Counted from the first letter of the stretch, positions 7,180 through 16,715 are shown. The stretch: DNA of 41,497 nt from an uncultured Prevotella sp. (GCA_934254985.1 CAKQMS010000028.1:1-41497), one strand, 5' to 3'. Notes: generated from the sequence alone by a model not told the origin. Program-made: numbers and translations.

Positions 7180-9218
7180 CAGAATTTGTAATAATAACTT
7201 ATAGATGGCAATATCGGCATCAAGAAACTAAAGGTGGCATATCTAACTTGACCCTTATATACCTTTATGCGATAAGACAAGATGTTGTTATACATCGTAG
7301 CGTTGTAAAGCGAGAAGTTTATACCACTCCGCTTATCACCACTATTCTTGAAATCATAATTCATTGATAAGTCCAAGCGCATATATGGCTTTATTCTATC
7401 TCCATTATATGGACCATATTCTGAGACTATATTGTTGGACACCATATATGCATACTTGATACGTGTGAAAGGTACTCCTGACGCCAGCACATATGTAGCA
7501 CCAAGTTCCATTCGTTTACCTATCTTGTATGTTGCAACAGCATTCAACTCATGTATTCTCTCATGGCCTGCAGAATACCACCCTGCATATCTATCTCCAT
7601 CAAATCTTCGCTTTGCTCTTCCGAAAGAATAGCTCACCCATCCTGTTAGCTTACCTCTTCGCTTCTCTAACATGATGTTTGCACCATAGTTATAGCCCTT
7701 TCCTTTCATCAAGGCTCCTTCCAACGAGTACGAAGAATACAGAATATCGAAGATATTTCCGCTATTCTCTACCTGGTGTTCCAGTTTCTTAAAATACAGC
7801 TCTGTGGTCAATCGATACTCACGGTCTTTTAGCCAGAAGTTTCCTTGCAACGAAGCATTATAGGCATATTGTGGTCGAAACTCATTACTCGAAGAAAGCC
7901 AAAACTCCGTAGGCAGTCCCATCGACGAAAAGCCTGTCTGATATAGATATTGGTGATGAATACCAAGGTTCAAGCTAAATTGACTTGCCTGCGAAGCATC
8001 CCAACGAAGTTTTATATTTGGGTCAAGGCTTACAAACCTATCCTTATTATAATAATAGGTGAAGCGCAAACCTGTCTCCAAAGCCAAGCGTTGCGATAAT
8101 GGCTGCAGATATTTCATATATGCCGAAGCCTCAATGGTTCGTTGCTTCGTTGTAGGAGCAACATTGGCATTTATAGTCCCGCCTGTAGCAATATCCTGAG
8201 GCATAAGTTCATGTCTTATCACATCAGCTCCACAATCCCAACGTCCGAATTTCAGTCTACCCTTATACCCAAGGTCGTAAATATACGAGCGCACTCCTAC
8301 ATCTATTGAAGTTTCGTTTAAGCGCACTCGGTTTGCATATCTCGTAAAATACACGCTTTGCTCAGTTTGCCATTTGCTATGCCTTGAATACCAATGCAAG
8401 GCAGCCATAGTATTATCCCATTTTATCTTTGTCTGCATACCTTGGTCTGCTTGTCCTATCTTCAGATTGTCGTAGCCCCAATACGCCTCTGCCTTTACAA
8501 CGTTGGCATCATCAAGTTGGGTGATATAGGTAGCATTGTAATCCGCGAAGTCATAGTTCACATGGTCGCCATCCATCTCCAACCATTTAGAATACAGAAG
8601 GTTTAGATAAGCAGCTCGAGCCGACACCATGAGCATAGAGCGTTTGCCTATTGGCAACTTCACGGTTCCTTGCGACGACATCGGACCAACAGCTATCTCT
8701 CCATGCTTTCCATTTGCTTGCAAGCTATCCTCGCCACATATCCATGTAGGCGTAAGCATATCTACGCTTCCACCAAGTCTGTTAGGGAAAGAAGCTGATG
8801 TAGACGACTTCGTAAGACTCATCTCTGAGAAATGCGAAGCATTGAATATAGAAAAGAAACCAAGCAGATGGGTTGCATTATATATAGGCACACCATCCAG
8901 CGACACATAGTTATGCGAATTGTCGCAGCCCTGCACATGCAGTCCTGCATCATACTCCGAATTAGTCTGCACACCAGGCAGCAACTGGGCATAATGTATA
9001 GGGTCGGCATTGCCAAGGATACGTGGCATATAGTCCATCAGCGACATATCGACAATGCTTGCATCGTCGAGAGCTTTGAGATGTGAGCGTAAGCGTTTGC
9101 CCTTCACCTCAACATCTTGTAGCTGATAATGATTAAGCGTGTCGGACATTTCTGCCGACACGCTTTTCTGTATGCTTATCGTTCCACAAAGGAGGAATAA
9201 TAATAGCTGCTTGTTCAC
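7179..9218 (-). CDS. TonB-dependent receptor (plug and barrel)
   Basis: This 679-residue outer-membrane receptor probably imports a ligand using energy from TonB. A signal peptide (about 1-22) is followed by a short stretch with HYQLQDVEVKGKRL. The plug domain (about 50-170) contains LPGVQTNSEYDAGLHVQG and YVSLDGVPIYNATHLLGFFSIFN. The remainder is the beta-barrel, with many alternating aromatic strands, and ends in SYYYKF with the C-terminal Phe typical of barrels. It lacks the N-terminal carboxypeptidase-like domain that many Bacteroidetes receptors carry. The immediate downstream partner is the DUF4249 lipoprotein. It is not a SusC-type protein by length. Confidence 0.88.
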   Translation of the reverse strand: MNKQLLLFLLCGTISIQKSVSAEMSDTLNHYQLQDVEVKGKRLRSHLKALDDASIVDMSLMDYMPRILGNADPIHYAQLLPGVQTNSEYDAGLHVQGCDNSHNYVSLDGVPIYNATHLLGFFSIFNASHFSEMSLTKSSTSASFPNRLGGSVDMLTPTWICGEDSLQANGKHGEIAVGPMSSQGTVKLPIGKRSMLMVSARAAYLNLLYSKWLEMDGDHVNYDFADYNATYITQLDDANVVKAEAYWGYDNLKIGQADQGMQTKIKWDNTMAALHWYSRHSKWQTEQSVYFTRYANRVRLNETSIDVGVRSYIYDLGYKGRLKFGRWDCGADVIRHELMPQDIATGGTINANVAPTTKQRTIEASAYMKYLQPLSQRLALETGLRFTYYYNKDRFVSLDPNIKLRWDASQASQFSLNLGIHHQYLYQTGFSSMGLPTEFWLSSSNEFRPQYAYNASLQGNFWLKDREYRLTTELYFKKLEHQVENSGNIFDILYSSYSLEGALMKGKGYNYGANIMLEKRRGKLTGWVSYSFGRAKRRFDGDRYAGWYSAGHERIHELNAVATYKIGKRMELGATYVLASGVPFTRIKYAYMVSNNIVSEYGPYNGDRIKPYMRLDLSMNYDFKNSGDKRSGINFSLYNATMYNNILSYRIKVYKGQVRYATFSFLMPILPSISYYYKF

Positions 9219-9262
9219 ATCTAAAGTCTATAAAATATATTATCAATTATAAAGGCGACTGA

Positions 9263-10558
9263 TTAATAATAATAACCATTATCATCTTCATCAATACCGA
9301 ACATACTGCAGAAGTCATCGATTATGCCTTCTACTGTATTGACTACAGTCTTAAACGATTTCTCATTGAAGTAGCTATCTACAGAATATTCTGAGTCGTC
9401 AGCAAACTTCATCACCCACTCGTATGTCCAGTATTGTACATAATAGTCGTTGTCAGAAACCGACTTAAACAAAAGAGAAGCCGAACTATTTGCGCTATTG
9501 TCAAGATACAAGTCTGCATGAATCAACTTGTTGGCGTTTGCCAAATATTTATCCATACGTGACTTATCAGAATAGCATTCGTCTGCTTTGTCAAGGTTTT
9601 CATTCAACAAATAAACATCATCAATAACGGTAACAAACTTTGCTCTATTCAAGATATCTACACTTATAGTAGCCTTGTTTACAGAAGAATTATCACCATC
9701 AGAAGTAATATTGCCAGCAGCATTACCACTAACAGTTATCAATGTTTCGCCACCCTTAGATATTGTAGCCTTAGCTTCAGCTGTCTTGCCTGCTCTATAC
9801 GATGCCTTTGAAACAACAACCTTATAGTCGTTTACAATAGCTTCTGTTGTAACATCTATCGCATCCTTTGACAAATCTACCTCTTCACCAGTACTTACAG
9901 CAGCATTTACTGTTACGCTAATTACGGTCTTACCATTCTGAGTCAGAGTAATCTTTGTCTGCTTAGGCAGGATGAAACGATTTTCCTGAGTAACAGTCTC
10001 ATATTCTTGATAATTTCCGTTTTCATAAGACCAGTTCCATTCTTTATCATCAAACACACTATGATGGATTTTTGCACCATCCTTACTTGCTATCAATGTA
10101 AGCACACATGGCTTGCCATCAGCATCCTTAAACGTGAAAACCAATTTGTCGCCACCTTTCTTGGTATTTACCCAAACTCCATTGTCGTTCAAGTTAAACT
10201 CACCAACAAAGTTAGCTGCTTGCCAAAGATACTTTTCATAGTCTTTCTTTGAAGATAGCAAACATTCTCCCTTTGCAGCCTCAAACCAATTGGCTACTAC
10301 ATTGTTATCCTCAAAATCAAATTTGTCTACTGCATCAAAGATTTTCTTGAAATCTTCAAATTCACTAACTTTGATTTTTGCAAGTAGGTCGTTAGCTGTA
10401 GACTGGAGACTTTGCTTTGCATCTGAAGCCGACATGGCAGGAACATCTGTATTACCGCCCCCAGCGCCAGATCCTTCATTGTCGTCAGAATCGCTACAAC
10501 TTGCAAAAAGCATCACTGCCACAGAAAGGCATGATATCAAAAAATACTTTGTCTTCAT
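9263..10558 (-). CDS. Lipoprotein of unknown function
   Basis: I do not recognise a named family in this 431-residue protein. The lipobox LFASC places the lipidated Cys at residue 21. An acidic/Gly linker (DSDDNEGSGAGGG) follows, as in surface-exposed Bacteroidetes lipoproteins. The mature part is rich in beta-strand pattern, with segments such as NRFILPKQTKITLTQNGK and short Asp/Asn-rich loops, and ends in the acidic IDEDDNGYYY. It lies 44 bases upstream of the TonB receptor on the same strand, so the three genes may form one transcript from the promoter at 10638-10668. Confidence 0.72.
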   Translation of the reverse strand: MKTKYFLISCLSVAVMLFASCSDSDDNEGSGAGGGNTDVPAMSASDAKQSLQSTANDLLAKIKVSEFEDFKKIFDAVDKFDFEDNNVVANWFEAAKGECLLSSKKDYEKYLWQAANFVGEFNLNDNGVWVNTKKGGDKLVFTFKDADGKPCVLTLIASKDGAKIHHSVFDDKEWNWSYENGNYQEYETVTQENRFILPKQTKITLTQNGKTVISVTVNAAVSTGEEVDLSKDAIDVTTEAIVNDYKVVVSKASYRAGKTAEAKATISKGGETLITVSGNAAGNITSDGDNSSVNKATISVDILNRAKFVTVIDDVYLLNENLDKADECYSDKSRMDKYLANANKLIHADLYLDNSANSSASLLFKSVSDNDYYVQYWTYEWVMKFADDSEYSVDSYFNEKSFKTVVNTVEGIIDDFCSMFGIDEDDNGYYY

Positions 10559-10637
10559 AATCGTAATGAATTAATAAAAGATAAAACTATATGCCCATGA
10601 TAATAAATCTAAGGACGATCTTTAAGTTGAATATCTG

Positions 10638-10668
10638 CAAATATACGCATTTTCGACATAACAACCAA
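10638..10668 (-). promoter_or_regulatory. Promoter of the lipoprotein/TonB receptor genes
   Basis: On the minus strand TTG (10666-10668), 20 bases and TATATTTG (10638-10645) match the Bacteroidetes pattern. The leader to the ATG at 10558 is about 70 nt. The 33-bp tandem repeat begins 9 bases upstream of the -33 element. Confidence 0.7.
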
Positions 10669-10676
10669 GGGGTTTT

Positions 10677-10762
10677 ACATTTTTTCGACCGAACTTTTGG
10701 GCTTAGACTACACTTTTCCGACCGAACTTTCGTACTAAAACAACACTTTTCCGACCGAACTT
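10677..10762. repeat. 33-bp tandem repeat, three copies
   Basis: The core CACTTTTCCGACCGAACTT recurs three times with an exact 33-bp period (CGA at 10686, 10719 and 10752). Between cores the sequence is less conserved. Because 33 is a multiple of three, the minus-strand reading gives a repeated VRSEKC peptide motif, but there is no independent sign of translation. Confidence 0.85.
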
Positions 10763-10767
10763 GCTGT

Positions 10768-11364
10768 TTATAGTCCAAATAAATGCTCACACAAAACCCT
10801 TATACCTATTATTATAAGGACTATACCACCGAGCAGTTCTGGCTTCAATCTCTTTTCCACTCCCTTACCAAAGCGGATGCCAAGAAGACTACCAACGATG
10901 CTGAATGCAAGGGAAACGAAGCCTATGATGAGCAAAGGTAGGAATAAAGAAGAAATAGTGTTGAAGCCAAGGCAGGTGAAGGAGATGCCTACTGCCAAAG
11001 CATCGATGCTGGTGGCAACGGCAAACACAAGCTGCGTCTTTAGCTTTCGAGGATTTATATGCTTGGCTTCTGCCTTTTCCTCTTCTTCATCATCAGAAAA
11101 CGACTCCTTGATCATTCTTCCACCAAGGAATGCCAACAAGCCGAAGGCTATCCAATGGTCATAGTCTTCGATAAGCGAACTAAAGGAGTTTGTGGCAAGC
11201 CATCCTGCAAGCGGCATCATAGCCTGAAACAGTCCGAAAAGGAATGCCACGACAAGTATCGTGCGCCATTCTATCTTGCGTAGCAACACACCAAAGACTA
11301 TCGACACCGTGAAGCAGTCCATGGCAAGAGCTACAGCAAGAAGCCAAAGTTCGAGTATAGACAT
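10768..11364 (-). CDS. mntP: Manganese efflux pump MntP
   Basis: This 198-residue inner-membrane protein of the MntP (YebN) family exports Mn2+ and protects against manganese excess. Six hydrophobic segments are visible. The family's acidic membrane motif is present as ALAMDCFTVSIVFG in helix 1, and its second copy is TSIDALAVGISF in helix 4. A charged loop rich in Glu (DDEEEEKAEAKH) sits in the middle. The gene follows the second chromate-transporter gene by 36 bases on the same strand, so metal-ion transporters appear grouped. No yybP-ykoY manganese riboswitch is recognisable before it. Confidence 0.93.
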   Translation of the reverse strand: MSILELWLLAVALAMDCFTVSIVFGVLLRKIEWRTILVVAFLFGLFQAMMPLAGWLATNSFSSLIEDYDHWIAFGLLAFLGGRMIKESFSDDEEEEKAEAKHINPRKLKTQLVFAVATSIDALAVGISFTCLGFNTISSLFLPLLIIGFVSLAFSIVGSLLGIRFGKGVEKRLKPELLGGIVLIIIGIRVLCEHLFGL

Positions 11365-11400
11365 TTTTATAAAATCGTATTAAGAGCTATTGGCACATAT

Positions 11401-11976
11401 TTAATATAATAGCACTAAGCCTGCAAAGGCTGCGAAGCAAATCATCTTTATTGGATTTATCTTCATGAAGTAGGTGCCAACGAAGGTTGCTGCAAAGAGA
11501 GCTATGCTTATGCAGAACTGCCATGGGCTCTCAGAGAAAGAGCCGAAATTTTCTTTTGTGAGAAGCAACAAGGTGGCAGCAGCAAGCAAACCTACTACTG
11601 TTGGGCGCAAGCCAATGAAGATGCTCTGCACCACAGGGGTGTTCATATACTTCATAAACATCTTGCTGATGAGCACCATCAATACGAATGATGGCAACAC
11701 AAGAGCAAAGGTCGCAGTAAACGAGCCCAGTACTGCCAACGCCTCACCCATGCCGGCATTATGTACAGCAGTATATCCACAATAGGTGGCAGAGTTGATG
11801 CCTATAGGACCAGGAGTCATCTGCGAAATAGCAACGATATTGGTAAACTCGGCAGTAGAAAGCCAATGATGGTGGTTAACAGTCTGTGTCTGAATAAGCG
11901 ACAGCATGCCATATCCTCCACCGAAGCCGAAGATACCTATTATAAAGAATGTATAGAAAAGCTCTAAGAAAAGCAT
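11401..11976 (-). CDS. chrA: Chromate transporter, second half-size subunit
   Basis: This 191-residue membrane protein belongs to the short-chain CHR family, whose members pair to form a transporter for chromate or related oxyanions. The N-terminal signature GFGGGYGMLSLIQTQTV and the PGPIGINSATYCGY segment are clear, with about six hydrophobic stretches. The gene begins only two bases after the stop of its paralogue, so the two are cotranscribed and probably form a heterodimer. The real substrate in gut Bacteroidales is unproven. Confidence 0.9.
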   Translation of the reverse strand: MLFLELFYTFFIIGIFGFGGGYGMLSLIQTQTVNHHHWLSTAEFTNIVAISQMTPGPIGINSATYCGYTAVHNAGMGEALAVLGSFTATFALVLPSFVLMVLISKMFMKYMNTPVVQSIFIGLRPTVVGLLAAATLLLLTKENFGSFSESPWQFCISIALFAATFVGTYFMKINPIKMICFAAFAGLVLLY

Positions 11977-11978
11977 AA

Positions 11979-12524
11979 TTATTCTGTTGGTTTAATGTAT
12001 TGTCCATAGATATATCCACCCACAGCTGCAGCTATGATGATATAAATAGGGTTTACGCCCATAGCCCAAATGAGTAAAGCTGTAGCAATAGGAATCCAGC
12101 AATTGTAGAGTCCGATGTCAGCACGCTTTGCCAAATTAAATGTAGGAGCCGCGATAAGAGCAACTACAGCAGGGCGTATGCCACGAAACATTGCTGCTAT
12201 CCATGGCACATCCATAAATTTATTAAAAAACAGGGCTATAAACAATATGATGAGAAATGATGGCAATGCTGTGCCGAGTGTGGTACAGAGTGCGCCACGC
12301 TTCTTTCTCAACTTATATCCGATAAAAGTGCTTATGTTTATGGCAAACACGCCAGGGCAAGTTTGTGCCACGGCTATAAGGTCGAGCATCTCTTCGTGAG
12401 ACACCCATTTGTTTTTGTTCACCACTTCTTCTTCAATAATCGGAATCATAGCATAGCCACCACCAAGGGTGAAAGCACCAATCTTGAAGAAGGTCTTGAA
12501 AGATGTCCAGTATATGTTGTCCAT
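11979..12524 (-). CDS. chrA: Chromate transporter, first half-size subunit
   Basis: This 181-residue protein is the partner of the preceding-described CHR subunit. It shows TLGGGYAMIPIIEEEVV at the N-terminus and CPGVFAINISTFIGYKLR, which are the same two blocks as its neighbour, so the pair arose by duplication. About six membrane segments are present. It is the first gene of a likely chrA-chrA-mntP transcript. The 157 bases between it and purL carry two hairpins and no obvious -7 element on the minus strand. Confidence 0.9.
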   Translation of the reverse strand: MDNIYWTSFKTFFKIGAFTLGGGYAMIPIIEEEVVNKNKWVSHEEMLDLIAVAQTCPGVFAINISTFIGYKLRKKRGALCTTLGTALPSFLIILFIALFFNKFMDVPWIAAMFRGIRPAVVALIAAPTFNLAKRADIGLYNCWIPIATALLIWAMGVNPIYIIIAAAVGGYIYGQYIKPTE

Positions 12525-12553
12525 AATGAAAAAATAGTCTCATCCCAAAAGGA

Positions 12554-12584
12554 TGTATCAAAAGGCGTAAACACTTTTGATACA
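12554..12584. terminator. Hairpin between purL and the chromate transporter genes
   Basis: The arms TGTATCAAAAG and CTTTTGATACA (11 bp, perfect) enclose a 9-nt loop. This may separate purL from the transporter operon. No long T-run follows on the minus strand. Confidence 0.5.
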
Positions 12585-12642
12585 CCCTCGTGATAAGACT
12601 TATTTCTAATTAGAAGGTTCCCCGCAAAATATTGTGTAATTA

Positions 12643-12679
12643 CTCCCCTCCCTTTCGGGGAGGGGTTTGGGGAGAGGCC
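12643..12679. repeat. GC-rich hairpin element downstream of purL
   Basis: CCCCTCCC and GGGAGGGG pair around TTTCG, and a further GGGGAG block follows. The composition is strikingly GC-rich against an AT-rich background, as in dispersed REP-like palindromes. It sits directly after the purL stop and could stabilise or end its mRNA. Confidence 0.6.
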
Positions 12680-12681
12680 AT

Positions 12682-15600
12682 TTACTTTTTATTCTCAATC
12701 CACTTACGTGCATTCACGAATGCTTCGATCCAAGGAGTTACCTCGTCGTTCTTGTGTGAAGCATCCTGGTAGCCAAGCTGCCATGGGAAGATAGCACGCT
12801 CAAGGTGAGGCATCATAGCGAGATGACGACCATCGGCTGAGCAGATACCAGCTACGCTAAAGTCTGAACCATTAGGGTTGCCTGGATATTCAGCATAGTT
12901 GTACTTAGCAACAACATTATACTTATCCTCACCCTCTGGCAAGTCGAAGCGTCCCTCTCCGTGGGCTACCCATATACCGAGCTTGCTTCCGCTCAACGAA
13001 CCAAACATCACACTATTGTTTTGTGGGATGTTCAAGCCGAGATATGTGCTCTCAAACTTCTGTGAACGGTTGTGGAGGAGGTGCGAACGATTAGCGTGCT
13101 CAGGATTGATAAGGTTGAGCTCTACCATAAGCTGGCAACCGTTGCAGATACCGAGCGACAAGGTGTCTTCGCGAGCATAGAACTTATCCAAAGCCTCTTT
13201 AGCCTTAGGGTTGAAGAGGAATGCACCTGCCCATCCCTTAGCAGAACCGAGAACGTCAGAGTTAGAGAAACCACCGCAGAATACAATCATGTTGATATCC
13301 TCGAGTGTCTCACGACCGTTGATAAGGTCGGTCATCATAACGTCCTTAACATCGAAGCCTGCAAGATACAATGAGTAAGCCATTTCGCGCTCACCATTGG
13401 TACCCTTCTCACGGATGATAGCTGCCTTCACGCCACTTGGAGTGCGGCGGTCTGGGTCGGCACCATACTGAGCCAACTTACCTGTGAACGACTCTGGGTA
13501 TTTCAATTCTACAGGCTGCTGCTTGTAGTTCTCGAAACGCTTTTTAGCCATGCCATTCATGCTCTGCTTGCGGTCGAGCAAGTAAGATGTCTTATACCAC
13601 TTCTCGCGCAAAGCGTCGATATCGAAGTCGTGGCTCCAGTCGCCCTTAACAACTGTAAGAGTGCGTGAACCTGGAACAGGATAACCAATCTTAGCGAAGC
13701 CAATGCCATTGTCCTCGAGGTAGCCCATGAGCTCGTGCTTGTGCTCGTCAGAAACCTGGATAACAACACCAGGGTTCTCAGCCATGAGGTTCTTAACAAC
13801 ATCGTCGCCAGCAAGGTTGTGGAGGTTGATGTGCAAACCACCATCGGTATTGGCGAATGTCATTTCGAGCAATGTGGTAAGCATACCACCTGCAGAGATA
13901 TCGTGACCTGCCATAATCCAACCGCGGCGGATAAGTTCCTGAACAGCATTGAAGCAGTCAGCGAAATACTCAGGATTCTTAACTGTAGGAACATCGCTGC
14001 CTACCTTGCCAAGGCTCTGAGCGAAGGCAGAACCACCAAGGCGCTGCTCGTCGAAGCTGAAGTCGATATGATAGAGGCTTGAGTTCTTGTCGTTGACAAT
14101 AACAGGCGAAACAACCTTGCGGATGTCTTCAACCTCGCCACCACTTGTTACGATAACGGTTCCCGGAGAGATAATCTTCTCGCCATTAGGATATTGCTGT
14201 GACAAAGACAATGAGTCCTTACCTGTAGGAACATTCACGCCAATAGCGCAGCAGAAGTCGCTCAAAGCCTCAACGGCAGCATACAAGCGAGCATCCTCAC
14301 CCTTCTGTGAGCGGCAAGGCCACATCCAGTTAGCTGAAAGACTGATATTCTCGATAGCTGACGGATTCTCATCGTCGGTAGCCATAGGAGCCCAAACGAT
14401 GTTAGTCAACGACTCAGCAACAGAAAGCACACTTCCTGCCTCTGGGCTTGCCAAGCCTGCCTGTGGTGCATGACCAAGGGCTGTAGCGATACCCTTACGT
14501 CCACGATAGTCGAGGGCTACGACACCACAGTCGCTCAATGGCAACTGCAACTGTCCCTGACATTGCTGACGTGCCACCTTACCTGTTACGGAGCGGTCTA
14601 CCTTGTTGGTCAACCAGTCCTTACAAGCCACAGCCTCAAGCTGAAGCATGCGCTCGGCATAGGCATCGATATCTGATAATGTGTATGTAACGTCTTCGTA
14701 CTTGCGCTCTACGGTCTCGTCTACCATCACGGTAACAGGCGAGTGACCGAACATCTGAGCAACATCGAGGTCGAAAGGCTTCTTGCCATCAGCCTGAACA
14801 AAGCTGAAGTGTGCATCGCCAGTAGTTTCACCAACTACATACATAGGAGCACGCTCACGCTCAGCAATCTTCTTGACATGCTCAAGGTGCTTCTCGTCGA
14901 TGAGAAGTCCCATACGCTCCTGCGACTCGTTGGCAATAATCTCCTTAGCGCTCAAAGTCTTGTCGCCGATAGGAAGCTTAGCCATATCAATCTCGCCACC
15001 ACACTCTTCAACGAGCTCAGAGAGACAGTTCAAGTGGCCTGCAGAACCATGGTCGTGGATAGAAACGACAGGGTTGTTGTCTTCTTCTACCAATGCACGC
15101 ACGAGGTTGTAAGCACGCTTCTGCATCTCAGGGTTTGCACGCTGAATAGCGTTGAGCTCGATACCGTTGCTATAACGACCTGTATCTACCGACGATACAG
15201 AACCGCCACCGAGACCGATACGATAGTTGTCACCACCAACTACTACAACCTTGTTGCCTGGCTGTGGTTCCTTCTTCAAGCAGTCGCGCTTGGTGCCATA
15301 ACCCACGCCACCTGCAAGCATGATAACCTTGTCGTAAGCATACTTCTCGCCATTCTCCTGATGTTCGAATGTGAGGAGAGAACCTGTGATAAGAGGCTGA
15401 CCAAACTTGTTACCGAAGTCGCTGGCACCATTAGAAGCCTTTATCAAAATCTGCTCAGGACTCTGATAGAGCCACTGGCGTACTGGCAATATATCTTCCC
15501 AATCGCGCTCTGGGTCTGCATTGCCATTATCGTCCTTAAGACGTGGGTATGCTGTCATATAAACAGCTGTACCGGCAATAGGCCATGAGCCGACACCACC

Positions 15601-16422
15601 ACCCATACGGTCGCGGATTTCACCACCTGTACCTGTAGCTGCACCATTAAAAGGCTCTACGGTAGTTGGGAAGTTGTGGGTTTCAGCCTTAAGAGAGATT
15701 ACGCTCTCTATATCCTTCACCTTAAACCAGTCGGCTGTAGACTGATCAGCAGGAGCAAACTGCTCGATAACAGGACCCTGTGAGAAAGCCACATTATCCT
15801 TGTAAGCAGAAAGAATCTTTCCTGGGTGCTCTTTGGTGGTCTTCTTAATCATAGCGAAGAGCGAGCTTTCCTTCTCTACGCCATCGATGATAAACTTACC
15901 ACCAAAAATCTTATGACGGCAATGCTCAGAGTTGATCTGTGCGAAGCCGAATATCTCAGAGTCTGTCAATGGTCTGCCATTCTGCTTTTCAATTTTGTGC
16001 AGATATTCCATCTCTTCTGGCGAGAGGGCGAGACCTTCTTCCTCGTTAAACTTCTCAAGGTCATCAACGAGCTTGATAGGTTCTGGAGTGTGTTCAACTG
16101 TGAAGATGGTCTGATCCAAGCCCTTATACATACGCTGCAGCATAGGGTCGTGGTCGGCATCCTCAGAACTTACAGGGAAGTACTCCTCTATACGAGAAAT
16201 GCCGTTAAGTCCCATGTTCTGGGTTATCTCAACAGCATTCGTACTCCATGGTGTTATCATCTCACGGCGTGGGCCAACAAAGTATCCTCCGAGAGTCTCG
16301 GAGTCCATGAGCTGGGCATCGCCAAAGAGCCAACAAAGTTCGTTGATTTCGTCTTGACTTGGTTTGTGGTTAACCTCAGTCGCAATTACATTCTCCTTAG
16401 GAGTCTTAAAGAACAGAATCAT
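12682..16422 (-). CDS. purL: Phosphoribosylformylglycinamidine synthase
   Basis: The enzyme converts FGAR, glutamine and ATP to FGAM, the fourth step of purine synthesis. At 1246 residues it is the large single-chain form (PurS-like, synthase and glutaminase parts in one protein). The linker block LTDSEIFGFAQINSEHCRHKIF leads into the ATP-grasp-like AIRS domains with ETHNFPT and the glycine-rich DRMGGGVGSWPIAGTA. The C-terminal class I glutaminase domain has the nucleophile Cys near residue 1093 (SLGICNGCQ), with the catalytic His near 1206 in MPHLERA. The gene stands alone, with its own promoter about 130 bases upstream and a leader of about 124 nt. Confidence 0.97.
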   Translation of the reverse strand: MILFFKTPKENVIATEVNHKPSQDEINELCWLFGDAQLMDSETLGGYFVGPRREMITPWSTNAVEITQNMGLNGISRIEEYFPVSSEDADHDPMLQRMYKGLDQTIFTVEHTPEPIKLVDDLEKFNEEEGLALSPEEMEYLHKIEKQNGRPLTDSEIFGFAQINSEHCRHKIFGGKFIIDGVEKESSLFAMIKKTTKEHPGKILSAYKDNVAFSQGPVIEQFAPADQSTADWFKVKDIESVISLKAETHNFPTTVEPFNGAATGTGGEIRDRMGGGVGSWPIAGTAVYMTAYPRLKDDNGNADPERDWEDILPVRQWLYQSPEQILIKASNGASDFGNKFGQPLITGSLLTFEHQENGEKYAYDKVIMLAGGVGYGTKRDCLKKEPQPGNKVVVVGGDNYRIGLGGGSVSSVDTGRYSNGIELNAIQRANPEMQKRAYNLVRALVEEDNNPVVSIHDHGSAGHLNCLSELVEECGGEIDMAKLPIGDKTLSAKEIIANESQERMGLLIDEKHLEHVKKIAERERAPMYVVGETTGDAHFSFVQADGKKPFDLDVAQMFGHSPVTVMVDETVERKYEDVTYTLSDIDAYAERMLQLEAVACKDWLTNKVDRSVTGKVARQQCQGQLQLPLSDCGVVALDYRGRKGIATALGHAPQAGLASPEAGSVLSVAESLTNIVWAPMATDDENPSAIENISLSANWMWPCRSQKGEDARLYAAVEALSDFCCAIGVNVPTGKDSLSLSQQYPNGEKIISPGTVIVTSGGEVEDIRKVVSPVIVNDKNSSLYHIDFSFDEQRLGGSAFAQSLGKVGSDVPTVKNPEYFADCFNAVQELIRRGWIMAGHDISAGGMLTTLLEMTFANTDGGLHINLHNLAGDDVVKNLMAENPGVVIQVSDEHKHELMGYLEDNGIGFAKIGYPVPGSRTLTVVKGDWSHDFDIDALREKWYKTSYLLDRKQSMNGMAKKRFENYKQQPVELKYPESFTGKLAQYGADPDRRTPSGVKAAIIREKGTNGEREMAYSLYLAGFDVKDVMMTDLINGRETLEDINMIVFCGGFSNSDVLGSAKGWAGAFLFNPKAKEALDKFYAREDTLSLGICNGCQLMVELNLINPEHANRSHLLHNRSQKFESTYLGLNIPQNNSVMFGSLSGSKLGIWVAHGEGRFDLPEGEDKYNVVAKYNYAEYPGNPNGSDFSVAGICSADGRHLAMMPHLERAIFPWQLGYQDASHKNDEVTPWIEAFVNARKWIENKK

Positions 16423-16431
16423 AAAATTATG

Positions 16432-16491
16432 TTTTATCGATAAAAAATTGTTTGCCTTAATAGCGCCAGACCACCTTATTATATTAAGGTG
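16432..16491 (-). promoter_or_regulatory. purL leader hairpin and start-proximal palindrome
   Basis: In the purL 5' leader CACCTTA and TAAGGTG (16472-16491) form a small hairpin. Nearer the start, TTTTATCGATAAAA (16432-16445) is a perfect 14-bp palindrome ending 10 bases before the ATG. Both could tune translation or mark an operator. I do not recognise a known riboswitch here. Confidence 0.5.
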
Positions 16492-16552
16492 CAGACTTGT
16501 ACATACAGCGATGCAGAATGCAACATATTATAATAATGTGTCTTAGCCGTTG

Positions 16553-16583
16553 CAAAATTACACCAAAATTTCGATTAAGCGAA
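16553..16583 (-). promoter_or_regulatory. purL promoter with near-palindromic element
   Basis: On the minus strand the -7 element is TAATTTTG (16553-16560), preceded by 19 bases and TTCG. The upstream part is the same 20-base string found in the upp promoter, including TTCGnTTAAnCGAA, and it sits three bases from the -7 element in both. Confidence 0.78.
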
Positions 16584-16715
16584 AAGAAAGCTAAGGTATT
16601 TGCATTATTAGCCTAAAGAAAAATATTGTTGCTCTATAAAAAACTTGTGGTCAACTAAAAACATTAAACCACGCATCTATTTCTTCGTCCAAAAACGCAA
16701 TAGGCTTCAATGGCC

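Noticed and set aside
10587..10790. A 67-residue minus-strand peptide with VRSEKC repeats
   Set aside because: The openness of the frame follows from the 33-bp repeat period and overlaps a promoter region; there is no ribosome-binding or family evidence.
14743..15588. Long plus-strand reading frame (281 codons) opposite purL
   Set aside because: It is antisense to a well-conserved purL region and its translation has no family resemblance; the frame is a by-product of codon bias.
16423..16546. Purine riboswitch in the purL leader
   Set aside because: Only a small 7-bp hairpin and a palindrome are visible. The three-way junction and conserved loops of the purine riboswitch are absent, and this riboswitch class is not expected in this phylum.
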